DNA of 64,000 nt, from positions 83,890 to 147,889 of the forward strand of contig NZ_GL891982.1 in the NCBI RefSeq assembly GCF_000213555.1, read 5' to 3'. Below, piece after piece: positions 44,801 through 52,302 of the stretch (position 1 is its first letter; each line of letters starts with the position of its first letter). The notes below the pieces were generated by a model that saw only the letters and a list, made by a program, of their open reading frames with translations, did not search any database and was not told where the DNA came from. The stretch is from Dysgonomonas gadei ATCC BAA-286. Lineage in GTDB: Bacteria > Bacteroidota > Bacteroidia > Bacteroidales > Dysgonomonadaceae. The position numbers were made by a program, and so were the translations under genes.

Positions 44801-45128
44801 GAACTTTATATTACGGCTCGAAGACCGCTTCGGTAAAATACCACCCGAAGGTCGCGAACTAATCATGGTCGTTCGTTTACGGATACTGGCAAAAACACTC
44901 GGTATAGAAAAGGTGGTACTGAAAGGCGGGCGTATGAGTCTGTTCCTTATCTCCAATCCGGAGTCACCCTACTATCAGTCGAAAGCCTTTGATAAACTAC
45001 TGGATTATATACAGAAGTATCCGCGCAGTTGCGAACTGAAAGAACGTAACGGTAAACGCTCGGTAAGTATTCAGCATATTCCGAATGTAGAGACGGCTTG
45101 TATGGCTTTGATGGAGATAATAGGGTAA
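41802..45128 (+). CDS. mfd: Transcription-repair coupling factor
   Basis: Mfd frees RNA polymerase stalled at DNA damage and recruits UvrA. The protein of about 1108 residues shows the UvrB-like N-terminal module (FPSAYKRAIKYGQIDAANEI), the RNA-polymerase-interacting domain (GDYIVHIDHGVGQFGGLV), the translocase with Walker A CGDVGFGKTEVAIRGAF, DEEQ box IIDEEQKFGV, motif III TATPIPRTLQF, QLRGRVGRS motif VI, and the C-terminal UvrA-binding-mask domain. The frame opens at a TTG at 41748, but a -7 box at 41765-41772 sits inside it; the next in-frame start is TTG 41802 (MKLAALQEVF after initiation), which I prefer. No ATG is available near the start of homology. Confidence 0.93.
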   Translation: MKLAALQEVFESHKNISAVVNILPKHKSLYAKGLQGSSAAMFAAAIYHKTDNCFLYILNDLESAGYFYHDLIQILDTDKVLFFPSAYKRAIKYGQIDAANEILRTEVMGKLQTDNKHLIIITYPEALAEKVVAKSILEKNTIHINANEEVDRNFVSEMLDSFGFEYVDYVYEPGQYAIRGSILDVFSFSYEFPYRIDFFGDEVNTIRTFDIETQLSKERLQQIQIIPDMQKSDLDRDSLLKLIPKDSIIGFKDFAWAEEKVESVYNDSAILDNPEYEKDIQNKLSDREEYANLINGFRHIHFGARAGGIPEATIEFETNLQPPFHKNFDLISETFHKDIGKGFRIYILSDSEKQHKRLQSIFEDRGDDITFIPVERTLSEGFSDETLKICCFTDHQLFDRYHKYNLKSDRVRSGKFALSLKELQQFQIGDYIVHIDHGVGQFGGLVRSDMNGKMQELIKLIYLNNDSIFVSLHALHKISKYRGKEGEPPRINKLGTGAWNKIKEKTKSKVKDIARDLIQLYAKRRQEEGFKFSPDSFLQHELEASFIYEDTPDQVKATADVKQDMENSKPMDRLICGDVGFGKTEVAIRGAFKAVSDNKQVAVLVPTTVLAYQHYQTFRERLKDFPCRVEYISRARSANQIKETLNDLKEGKVDVLIGTHRIVSKDIQFKDLGLLIIDEEQKFGVAVKEKLKQMKSNVDTLTMTATPIPRTLQFSLMGARDLSAITTPPPNRYPIQTEVHTFDPHIIREAIEFEMSRNGQVFFINNRIKNIYELEDIIRREVPDARVVVGHGQMDPAKLESVIIDFVNHEYDVLIATSIIESGIDIPNANTIIVNNAQNFGLSDLHQLRGRVGRSNKKAFAYLLAPPLHTLTPEARRRLQAIENFSELGHGFHIAMQDLDIRGAGNLLGAEQSGFIADLGYEVYQKILTEAVNELKNDEFADLYHETDGDEKIAGDNFVDDVQIESDLELLFPATYIPNDSERITLYRELDNMERETDVQNFILRLEDRFGKIPPEGRELIMVVRLRILAKTLGIEKVVLKGGRMSLFLISNPESPYYQSKAFDKLLDYIQKYPRSCELKERNGKRSVSIQHIPNVETACMALMEIIG

Positions 45129-45242
45129 AACGGGTCCGTATATTAAAAAGACGAATCCGTAGGTCCAAAATGAATAATTATTCTACATTTATTTAGAAAA
45201 AATAGTAATATCTTGCATCTCTAAATTTTGTAACTGATTATC

Positions 45243-46418
45243 ATGATTAAGACACAACAGCGAATCGATGTCGCAGATGCCCTGAGAGGATTCTCCATTA
45301 TGGGAATTTTTCTCCTTCACAGTATTGAACATTTCAATTTTTATTCATTTCCGGAGACCGACAGTCCCTTGTTACAGTTTACTGACAAATCTATATGGGA
45401 TTCCCTTTTCTTTATTTTTGGAGGGAAAGCTTATGGCATTTTTGCCCTCTTGTTTGGATTCAGTTTCTTTATACAGGACAACAACCAGTTGCAAAGAGGA
45501 AATGATTTCAGACTGCGTTTCCTGTGGCGGCTGTTCCTCTTATTCATTTGGGGAAATATTAATGCCATGTTCTTCACAGGGGAAATATTGGTGCTTTATT
45601 CCATTGTCGGCATATCCCTCATTTTTGTGGCCCGGCTAAAGATTAAGACTGTCGTTATCATTGCTACAATACTCATATTACAGCCGATGGAATGGGGTAA
45701 ACTCTTTTACGCCTTATTCAATCCGGATTATATTCCGGCAGAACCTTTAGCCAATTATTACTGGGCTCAGGCATATCCGGTACAAAGTAATGGAACTTTC
45801 CTTGAAACAGTAAAGATGAATCTTTGGGACGGGCAGCTAGCCAGCCTCGCTTGGGCATGGGAAAACGCCCGCTTCTTCCAGACTCCGGCCTTATTTATGT
45901 TCGGTATGGTAATCGGTAAAGCAGGTCTATTGCTACACAATGAAAAGAACAGCCGCTTCTGGATGAGAGTTTTAGTAGTCGGAATTATTTGCTTTTTCCC
46001 TTTAAACGGGTTAGTAAGTATGCTTTCCGGATTTATAGAGAACAAGGCAATATTAACACCTTTGCACTTAATTATAAGATCGCTGGCTAATATGGGCTTT
46101 ATGGCATTTCTGGTATCCCTGATAATTCTTGTTTACTATCATACCGTTAAAGGACATAACTGGTTGGATAAACTTCGCCCTTATGGAAAAATGACATTGA
46201 CTAATTATATTATGCAATCTGTTGTAGGTTCATTTATTTTCTATAACTGGGGATTGGGTATGCATAATAAACTGGGAATTACTTATTCGCTCTTGCTGGG
46301 AATAGTGCTATTTATATTGCAATATTTCTTCTGTTACTGGTGGATGAAAAGCCACAAACATGGACCGCTTGAATATGTATGGAAAAAACTGACCTGGATA
46401 GATGTAAAGAAAAAATAA
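45243..46418 (+). CDS. DUF418 family membrane protein
   Basis: The 391-residue integral membrane protein starts with the DUF418/YeiB signature (RIDVADALRGFSIMGIFLLH near 7-26). Around eight to ten hydrophobic segments follow, with GGKAYGIFALLFGFSFFIQ near 58-76 and the C-terminal DUF418 part (LRPYGKMTLTNYIMQS near 310, then the final YVWKKLTW). The fold is related to acyltransferase-3-like membrane proteins; the substrate is unknown. It is probably co-transcribed with the VOC gene, whose start lies 31 bp downstream. No clear -7 box was found in the short upstream spacer. Confidence 0.85.
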   Translation: MIKTQQRIDVADALRGFSIMGIFLLHSIEHFNFYSFPETDSPLLQFTDKSIWDSLFFIFGGKAYGIFALLFGFSFFIQDNNQLQRGNDFRLRFLWRLFLLFIWGNINAMFFTGEILVLYSIVGISLIFVARLKIKTVVIIATILILQPMEWGKLFYALFNPDYIPAEPLANYYWAQAYPVQSNGTFLETVKMNLWDGQLASLAWAWENARFFQTPALFMFGMVIGKAGLLLHNEKNSRFWMRVLVVGIICFFPLNGLVSMLSGFIENKAILTPLHLIIRSLANMGFMAFLVSLIILVYYHTVKGHNWLDKLRPYGKMTLTNYIMQSVVGSFIFYNWGLGMHNKLGITYSLLLGIVLFILQYFFCYWWMKSHKHGPLEYVWKKLTWIDVKKK

Positions 46419-46449
46419 TCATATATCAGTGACTTTAAAGCAAGGATAT

Positions 46450-46848
46450 ATGAGTACAGGTTTTGAAAACAAGTTATCAATAAAAAAGATCAATATTGTA
46501 ATAGATTGCGCTGACGCAGGTATCATGGCCGATTTTTATAGTAAGCTATTGGATTGGGAATGGACACATCCACAGGCAAACGGATGGGCTGCAATTACAT
46601 CTCCATCAGGTACAGTAATTGCATTTCAGGAAGTAGAGGGCTATGAAGCACCGGTATGGCCTTGGACACAAGGAAAACAAGGACAAATGATACATCTCGA
46701 CTTCTATGTAGATAATTTGGAGGAAGCTGTACAAACCGCTGTAAAATATGGAGCTAAACTTGCTGAAGAGCAATATTTCAGAACATCAAGAACGATGATT
46801 GACCCTGCGGGACACCCTTTCTGTCTCGATACTGAAGAGCCGGAATAA
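46450..46848 (+). CDS. VOC (glyoxalase/bleomycin-resistance) family protein
   Basis: From ATG 46450 the product has 132 residues and one vicinal-oxygen-chelate unit in two half repeats: IKKINIVIDCADAGIMADFYSKLL, then GQMIHLDFYVDNLEEAVQTAV. Possible metal or substrate residues include the His in MIHLDF and Glu/Asp in the last strand (PFCLDTEE). It matches the small VOC proteins annotated as glyoxalase-like, with SPSGTVIAFQEVEGY typical of the PhnB-like subset. A GTG 21 bases upstream in frame is an alternative start. The enzymatic role is unknown. A UUCG-loop terminator follows. Confidence 0.85.
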   Translation: MSTGFENKLSIKKINIVIDCADAGIMADFYSKLLDWEWTHPQANGWAAITSPSGTVIAFQEVEGYEAPVWPWTQGKQGQMIHLDFYVDNLEEAVQTAVKYGAKLAEEQYFRTSRTMIDPAGHPFCLDTEEPE

Positions 46849-46879
46849 ATAATGATATCTCATCATTTACATAAATACA

Positions 46880-46911
46880 AAAAAGGAGAAGATTTCGATC
46901 TTCTCCTTTTT
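46880..46911. terminator. UUCG-loop bidirectional terminator
   Basis: A perfect 14-bp stem (46880-46893 with 46898-46911) closed by TTCG, with A and T runs at the base; it serves the VOC gene and the bamD-rpoZ-DUF4293 operon. Confidence 0.9.
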
Positions 46912-46927
46912 AATTATTTCTTATTTA

Positions 46928-47377
46928 TTACCGTATACGATCTAACGATTTTACCAGCTTTTCATCTTTCTTTATCCGGGAAATAGCCAACAAATCAAAA
47001 ATAAGCGCTACAACCGGAAATATAATGCCGAATTGGAGATTTATATTATAAGCACTATCTATTTGTCCTAAAAAAGCATTCATATACACCAGTGCTGTAA
47101 TATAATACACAACTATCAGGATAGCTGTCAAATAGCCTATATTTATCTGTAACTTTCTTTTCTTATAAAGAAAGATATTGACCAATGCCAATAATCCACT
47201 TGCAACAGCGAAAATCAGAACTCCCCATGTAGGGAAATCAACTCCTATTCCGTAAGAATGGAAAGCGGTAGACAACTGAGGGGTTCCGTTTACGATTTCG
47301 ACCAATGGGCAAAAAGCCGTGGCTCCCATCAATATCACCACCAAAAGTAGAAATACTGTCTGTATACGTTGTATCAT
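46928..47377 (-). CDS. DUF4293 membrane protein
   Basis: The 149-residue inner-membrane protein has four hydrophobic segments (near 8-24, 50-68, 80-98 and 112-132) and starts MIQRIQTVFLLLVVILM, the DUF4293 N terminus. A basic C-terminal tail (RIKKDEKLVKSLDRIR) lies in the cytoplasm. DUF4293 is a Bacteroidota family of unknown function and is characteristically the last gene after bamD and the omega-like gene, as here, with nine bases between it and the omega-like gene. Its constant partners suggest an envelope-related role, but no activity is known. Confidence 0.87.
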   Translation of the reverse strand: MIQRIQTVFLLLVVILMGATAFCPLVEIVNGTPQLSTAFHSYGIGVDFPTWGVLIFAVASGLLALVNIFLYKKRKLQINIGYLTAILIVVYYITALVYMNAFLGQIDSAYNINLQFGIIFPVVALIFDLLAISRIKKDEKLVKSLDRIR

Positions 47378-47386
47378 TCGTATTTT

Positions 47387-47719
47387 TTAGAAGTTGTCTT
47401 TATCTTTGTTTGGATTCCTGTAATAAAGTTTACCTTCTGTATATTCCTGAGCAGCGATCAGCGTTGCTTTAGGCAGCTTCTCATAATAACGGGAAATTTC
47501 TATTTGTTCTCTGTTTTCGAAAACTTCTTCCAGATTGTCGTTATATGAAGCAAATTCCTGCAGCTTTTTATCCAAATCCTGTTTCATTTCAACAGAAATC
47601 TGATTAGAACGTTTAGCTATGATTCTCACAGTTTCATATACATTACCTGTATCTTCCGACAAAGTCATCATATCTCTGGTAACTGTATTGCTGGCTGCAT
47701 TTGATTTTCTGTAATCCAT
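47387..47719 (-). CDS. rpoZ: RNA polymerase omega-like subunit
   Basis: The 110-residue protein matches the Bacteroidota version of RNA polymerase omega: TGNVYETVRIIAKRSNQISVEMKQDL near 25-50 carries the helix that in E. coli omega clamps the beta' subunit. A helical region (EVFENREQIEISRYYEKLPK) and a YTEGKLYYRNP tail follow. Omega helps assemble RNA polymerase and, in many species, mediates the ppGpp response. It lies in the middle of the operon between bamD (36 bp upstream) and DUF4293 (9 bp downstream). The divergence from classical omega is normal in this phylum. Confidence 0.82.
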   Translation of the reverse strand: MDYRKSNAASNTVTRDMMTLSEDTGNVYETVRIIAKRSNQISVEMKQDLDKKLQEFASYNDNLEEVFENREQIEISRYYEKLPKATLIAAQEYTEGKLYYRNPNKDKDNF

Positions 47720-47755
47720 TTTAATCCTTTAATTTATATTAGTAGAATATTTTGC

Positions 47756-48607
47756 TTATTTACTTAATTCTTGTTGTACTGCCTCATTGGTGATCTGATC
47801 GGCTTCCTGTCCAAGCGCTTTTAAAGCCTGACGGTAGTATCTTTCACTTTCTTTGAGGTATTTTCCGCTAGGAAACATATTCTTATAGTTGAAATGTTCG
47901 TCCATCAATTCACGGTAGCGGGTAGGTTTCTTTTCTTCAATACTGTAATATGCCAGTTCATATCTTGATCTCACAATAAGTATCTGAAATTCTTCTGAGA
48001 ACTCCGAAAATGGGTAATTCTTCAGCGCTTCACGTGATGTAACAATACAAGATTCATAATTATTACCCATATACAACCCTAAGTTGAAATAAAGGCGGGC
48101 AGCCAAAAACTCTTTATAAGACAGTTTTTCCTGCAGTTTGAACATCAAATCCTGAGCCTCGGGAGCCTTTTCACTTTGAGGAAAATACTCAAGGAAATTT
48201 TGGAATTCCTGAATCCCCCTTATCGTACTTGTCTGATCCAAACGGGCATCAGGAGAATCTAAATACAGACCGTACGCGGCGTTAAACCTTGCCAGTTCGG
48301 TATAGTCCCCTTTAGGAAATTTGTTATAGTATCTTGTATAATATTGAGTAGCAGTAGTATAATCTTTATCATAGAAATAGGCCTGCGCCATAAGAAACAA
48401 AATCTCCTGCTCTTTGGAGGAGCCTGTGTATGTAGAAAGAATTTCGTCCAACAAGGTAGTAGTCCTACCATATTTTTTTTCATCGAAATATTTCTTGGCA
48501 TATGTATATTTCAGCTCGGCATCACGGCTTTTCAGTATTTTATTATACTCTCCACACGAAGCTAATAATAAGGCCAATAATAGTGTACACAGAATTTTAA
48601 TCTTCAT
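47756..48607 (-). CDS. bamD: Outer-membrane assembly lipoprotein BamD
   Basis: BamD is the essential lipoprotein partner of BamA in inserting beta-barrels into the outer membrane. The product has a lipobox (LLLASC, Cys at 18 from MKIKILC) and then about five TPR repeats: YTYAKKYFDEKKYGRTTTLL, ILFLMAQAYFYDKDYTTATQ, ELARFNAAYGLYLDSP, RLYFNLGLYMGNNYESCI and ILIVRSRYELAYYSIE, giving about 283 residues, close to family length. A start three codons upstream (48616) is also possible; the -7 box at 48628-48635 permits both. It leads the bamD-rpoZ-DUF4293 operon typical of the phylum. Confidence 0.93.
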   Translation of the reverse strand: MKIKILCTLLLALLLASCGEYNKILKSRDAELKYTYAKKYFDEKKYGRTTTLLDEILSTYTGSSKEQEILFLMAQAYFYDKDYTTATQYYTRYYNKFPKGDYTELARFNAAYGLYLDSPDARLDQTSTIRGIQEFQNFLEYFPQSEKAPEAQDLMFKLQEKLSYKEFLAARLYFNLGLYMGNNYESCIVTSREALKNYPFSEFSEEFQILIVRSRYELAYYSIEEKKPTRYRELMDEHFNYKNMFPSGKYLKESERYYRQALKALGQEADQITNEAVQQELSK

Positions 48608-48627
48608 TCTACTCAAAAATTAGTTTG

Positions 48628-48635
48628 CAAATTTA
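48628..48635 (-). promoter_or_regulatory. -7 box of the bamD operon
   Basis: Minus-strand TAAATTTG fits TAnnTTTG; a T-rich TTTT about 20 bp upstream may act as the -33 element. Confidence 0.55.
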
Positions 48636-48701
48636 CACAAAGCTTTTATAATTTGAAAATAAACTTTTACAATTATGTTTTTTTGAGATTAATAGCTGTC
48701 A

Positions 48702-49916
48702 TTAGTCAAACATGGTAACTACCCGTTTTATGCCTTCGATGAGCTTATCTATCTCTTCCCTTGTATTATAAAATGCAATCGAAATTCTTACAGTACCTTC
48801 TATACCAAGCTCTTCCATAAGCGGCTGGGCACAATGGTGACCTGTACGAACAGCTATTCCCATTTTATCCAAAAGCATTCCCATATCGTAATGATGAATA
48901 TTTCCTATAAGAAACGAAATAACACTGCTCTTATTGTCAGAAGTGCCGAAAATACGGATATTTTCTATTTTCTTCAATTCATCGGTACAATAGCTTAATA
49001 ACTGGTCTTCGTATTCTTTTATTGAGTCCAGTCCTATATTTTTTATATAGTTTATAGCTTTCGCGAAGGCTATTACATCCGGATAATTGGGTGTACCGGC
49101 TTCAAATTTGAATGGTAATTCATTGAATGTCGTCTTCTTAAATGAAACCTGACTTATCATTTCCCCACCTCCCTGATAGGGGGGCATATGGTTCAGCCAC
49201 TTCTCTTTTCCGTAAAGTACCCCTACTCCATTTGGGCCATATACTTTATGTGCCGAGAAAACAAGAAAGTCGCAATCGAGCTTTTGCACATCTACCTCCA
49301 TGTGTTGCACAGACTGTGCCGCATCTATTAGTACAGGAATATCGTGGCCATGCGCAATCTCAATAATATCTTCTATCGGATTCACCGTACCCAATACATT
49401 CGAAATATGCATAACCGATACTAAGCGAGTCTTTGGTGATATGAGCTTTTTGAACTCATCCATCCTCAGCTCACCTTTTTCGTTGATCGGGATAACCTTT
49501 AGCCGTATGCCTCTTATTTCTTCCTGCAATTGCCAGGAAACAATATTAGCGTGATGCTCCATTGCTGAAATGATAATTTCATCACCTTCTTTGCAAAACT
49601 GCTGGCAAAAGCTATGTGCCACCAGATTGATGGATTCTGTAGTACCTTTGGTAAAGATAATTTCCCTACTATGCTTTGCATTAATGAATTGCTGCACCAC
49701 AGCACGGGATTCCTCTGCCAAATCTGTAGTCTGTTGGCTTAAATGATGTACACCACGATGCACATTTGCATTCGTGGTGTAATATACTTTTTCTACTTCT
49801 TCTACTACGCATTTTGGTTTTTGAGTGGTAGCACCATTATCGAAATAGATAAGTGGCTTACCATAGACGGTAGTGGAAAGAATAGGAAAATCGGCTCTTA
49901 TTTTTTCAATATCCAT
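48702..49916 (-). CDS. sufS: Cysteine desulfurase SufS
   Basis: SufS removes sulfur from cysteine for iron-sulfur cluster assembly. The 404-residue PLP enzyme has the group II landmarks: YFDNGATTQKP near 24-34, NVHRGVHHLSQ near 51-61, EHHANIVSWQ near 121-130, the PLP lysine in FSAHKVYGPNGVG near 222-234 and the active-site Cys in RTGHHCAQPL near 357-366. It is the last gene of a sufC-sufD-sufS run; an 88-bp spacer with heptamer repeats separates it from sufD, so it could have separate control. SufE or SufU is not visible nearby. Confidence 0.95.
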   Translation of the reverse strand: MDIEKIRADFPILSTTVYGKPLIYFDNGATTQKPKCVVEEVEKVYYTTNANVHRGVHHLSQQTTDLAEESRAVVQQFINAKHSREIIFTKGTTESINLVAHSFCQQFCKEGDEIIISAMEHHANIVSWQLQEEIRGIRLKVIPINEKGELRMDEFKKLISPKTRLVSVMHISNVLGTVNPIEDIIEIAHGHDIPVLIDAAQSVQHMEVDVQKLDCDFLVFSAHKVYGPNGVGVLYGKEKWLNHMPPYQGGGEMISQVSFKKTTFNELPFKFEAGTPNYPDVIAFAKAINYIKNIGLDSIKEYEDQLLSYCTDELKKIENIRIFGTSDNKSSVISFLIGNIHHYDMGMLLDKMGIAVRTGHHCAQPLMEELGIEGTVRISIAFYNTREEIDKLIEGIKRVVTMFD

Positions 49917-49924
49917 TTTTTTTT

Positions 49925-49990
49925 GTTAGCAGTTAGCAGTTAGCAGTCAACAGAATAAGCTCCTGCGACTTATAACTCATAACTTAAGTT
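49925..49990. repeat. Heptamer repeat tract between sufD and sufS
   Basis: GTTAGCA occurs three times in perfect tandem (49925-49945), followed by a degenerate GTCAACA. From about 49963 a second phased run (ACTTATA, ACTCATA, ACTTAAG, TTTATAA) follows. The same 7-bp words occur in the dispersed repeats elsewhere. Confidence 0.75.
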
Positions 49991-50004
49991 TATAACTACT
50001 AATC

Positions 50005-51345
50005 TTATTTGCATACCATGCAGTTGCCACAACGTGCACTTTCTCCGCGGAAGCGTTTTTCAACCAGATCCTGCAATCTTTCTCTCAAACGCGGGATACG
50101 CACATGCTCCAAAACCCCCGCCGTAAAGGCCTGCATCAACATCAGTTTCGCAGCATCATATCCTATACCACGCGAACGGAGATAGAACAGCGCTTCTTCG
50201 TCCAGTTGCCCTGTTGTGAGACCGTGAGAACATTTTACATCGTCGGCATATATTTCGAGCTGTGGTTTAGCATACATTTTTGCATTTGGCGAGATACAAA
50301 GATTGTTATTAGACTGGTATGCCATTGTTTTCTGAGCATCTTTCTCTACCAGAATACGACCGCAAAAAGAACCTTTAGCCTCATCCTGCAATACATATTT
50401 AAACAACTGCGTACTAGTGCAGTGTGGTTTAGCATGATCGAGGAATGCAAAGTTATCTACATATTGCTGCCTGTCGGCAATAACCATTCCACATACATAC
50501 GCTTCTGCATGTTCACCATTTAGCTTTACATTGTAATTGTTACGGCTCACACCTGTATTCAATGTCATATTGTTCACCAATACGTTTGAAGATCCCTCCT
50601 GTAATACAAATGTATTTGTCAGCCGGGTTACCTTATCCGAATTTTCTTCCAGGTCGTAACAGTCTACGACAGCATTCCGTCCTGCGTATATTTCGGTTAC
50701 CTGTGTAGCCAGGAAGTGGGATTCGTCTACCGTATGGTCACAGATAAGCAATTTTACCTGAGCATCGTCCTCAGCAATAATCAATATACGTCGATTTACG
50801 AGATAATTAAACTCACTTTTCAGTATATTAATTAACTGTATCGGTTCCTCAACAATCACTCCTTTAGGTACATATATTGCCAGTCCATCCTGAGCAAACA
50901 TAGTATTGAATGCAATGATACCATTGTTATTCACATCTGCTATTTGTCCGTAATATTTACTGCAAACTTCGGGTTTCTCCTCTGCAAATTGCTTTAGACT
51001 ACCTACAAATACTCCCTTAGGATATTCTACTTGAGGGCTATGTTCTTGATGAAACAAATCATTTAGTACAAAGTACAGATTCGTTGTCATATTAGGAATT
51101 TCACATCTGAATGCCACATATGGATTTCCCTGGAATGGAACACGGTTCAAGTTGAGCCCAAAATCAGGCATAAACTCCGCCGCCACATCCAGATAAAGGT
51201 AATCCTCCAGCTTTTTTGTAGGGAAACCTTGCTTCCGAAAGGCTTCAAATGCTTTATCACGTTGGCTGTTCAGCCCCGGCGCGGATTTGGCATCGATCTT
51301 ATCCCTGTACTGATTGAATATGTCTATATATTGATTCTCTATCAT
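50005..51345 (-). CDS. sufD: Fe-S scaffold subunit SufD
   Basis: SufD pairs with SufB and SufC in the scaffold that builds Fe-S clusters. The 446-residue protein has the long right-handed beta-helix of the family (VIVEEPIQLINILKS, then GRNAVVDCYDLEENSD) and the conserved C-terminal part CSHGLTTGQLDEEALFYLRSRG near 374-395. The last residues are RCGNCMVCK, a CxxCxxC tail (Cys 439, 442, 445) not present in E. coli SufD; similar Cys tails occur, to my memory, in other Bacteroidales. Its first base overlaps the sufC stop codon, implying translational coupling. Confidence 0.93.
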   Translation of the reverse strand: MIENQYIDIFNQYRDKIDAKSAPGLNSQRDKAFEAFRKQGFPTKKLEDYLYLDVAAEFMPDFGLNLNRVPFQGNPYVAFRCEIPNMTTNLYFVLNDLFHQEHSPQVEYPKGVFVGSLKQFAEEKPEVCSKYYGQIADVNNNGIIAFNTMFAQDGLAIYVPKGVIVEEPIQLINILKSEFNYLVNRRILIIAEDDAQVKLLICDHTVDESHFLATQVTEIYAGRNAVVDCYDLEENSDKVTRLTNTFVLQEGSSNVLVNNMTLNTGVSRNNYNVKLNGEHAEAYVCGMVIADRQQYVDNFAFLDHAKPHCTSTQLFKYVLQDEAKGSFCGRILVEKDAQKTMAYQSNNNLCISPNAKMYAKPQLEIYADDVKCSHGLTTGQLDEEALFYLRSRGIGYDAAKLMLMQAFTAGVLEHVRIPRLRERLQDLVEKRFRGESARCGNCMVCK

Positions 51346-52106
51346 TATTCCTGAAATTCTTTAATAATCCAATCGTAACCTTTTTCTTCAAGCTCCAAAG
51401 CTAATTCAGCCCCGGCACTTTTCACAATACGTCCTTTGTAAAGCACATGTACAAAATCCGGTTTGATATAATCCAGCAAGCGTTGGTAGTGAGTAATCAC
51501 CACAGTCGCGTTATCTTTACGTCTCAGCTTGTTTACGCCGGCTGCAACGATACGGAGTGCATCTATATCAAGCCCTGAATCGGTTTCGTCCAGGATTGCC
51601 AGTTTCGGCTCAAGCATAGCCATCTGAAATATCTCGTTACGTTTTTTCTCTCCTCCTGAAAAACCTTCGTTCACCGAACGTCCGGCAAGATCCTTATCGA
51701 GTTCTACAAGTTCTCTCTTTTCTTTTATCATTTTCAGAAAATCAGAAGCCGATATCGGTTCTTGTTCTCTGTGCTTACGAATTTCGTTAAGAGAGGCACG
51801 CATGAAATTAGTCATACTTACACCCGGTATTTCCACAGGATACTGGAAGCTAAGGAAAAGGCCTTCACGCGCCCTGTCTTCCGGATCCATATCGAGTAAG
51901 TCGTGTCCTCTGTAATCTATTTCTCCCTCTGTTACTTCAAAGTTAGGGTTACCTACAAGTACAGATGCCAAAGTGCTTTTGCCTGCTCCGTTAGGTCCCA
52001 TTATTGCATGAATTTCGCCTTCGTTAACTTCAAGGTTTAATCCTTTCAGTATCTCCTTGCCTTCAACATTGGCGTGCAAGTCTTTTATGTTTAATAAGTT
52101 TGCCAT
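51345..52106 (-). CDS. sufC: Fe-S cluster assembly ATPase SufC
   Basis: SufC is the ABC-type ATPase that drives the SufBD scaffold. From ATG 52106 the protein has 253 residues: Walker A GPNGAGKS near 35-42, signature GFSGGEKKR near 147-155, Walker B LAILDETDSGLD near 167-178 and the switch His in VITHYQRLL near 202-210. A frame of 33 more codons exists upstream but is not homologous, and the Walker A position supports the shorter start. SufC is the first gene of the run: the sufB gene that normally precedes it in Bacteroidota is missing, and xthA lies upstream, ended by its own terminator. Confidence 0.95.
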   Translation of the reverse strand: MANLLNIKDLHANVEGKEILKGLNLEVNEGEIHAIMGPNGAGKSTLASVLVGNPNFEVTEGEIDYRGHDLLDMDPEDRAREGLFLSFQYPVEIPGVSMTNFMRASLNEIRKHREQEPISASDFLKMIKEKRELVELDKDLAGRSVNEGFSGGEKKRNEIFQMAMLEPKLAILDETDSGLDIDALRIVAAGVNKLRRKDNATVVITHYQRLLDYIKPDFVHVLYKGRIVKSAGAELALELEEKGYDWIIKEFQE

Positions 52107-52138
52107 TATAAATTTTATATTGTTTAAAATAATAATCC

Positions 52139-52212
52139 TAGTGTTTACTAACCATTTTAACACTAAGAAATAATATATGTTCAAGTCGTAAAGACTTCCG
52201 GACACAAAATTA
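52139..52212 (-). promoter_or_regulatory. Promoter and leader palindrome of the suf operon
   Basis: Minus-strand TAATTTTG at 52205-52212 fits the -7 box. Between it and sufC lies a 7-bp inverted pair (TAGTGTT at 52139-52145, AACACTA at 52159-52165) that could form a hairpin or bind a regulator. Confidence 0.45.
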
Positions 52213-52227
52213 ATAAATAAAAAGCAA

Positions 52228-52252
52228 AATAGCTTGTTTATGACAAGCTATT
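52228..52252 (-). terminator. Terminator of xthA
   Basis: A perfect 10-bp stem AATAGCTTGT/ACAAGCTATT is followed on the minus strand by TTTGCTTTTTATT. It isolates the suf operon from xthA. Confidence 0.8.
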
Positions 52253-52302
52253 AGTTATTTATTAAATCTATATCTCTAAAGATATAATTCAGATTATTTA
52301 TT

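Noticed and set aside
49925..49990. Short tandem repeats as a possible CRISPR array
   Set aside because: Units are 7 bp, contiguous and without spacers; no cas genes are nearby.
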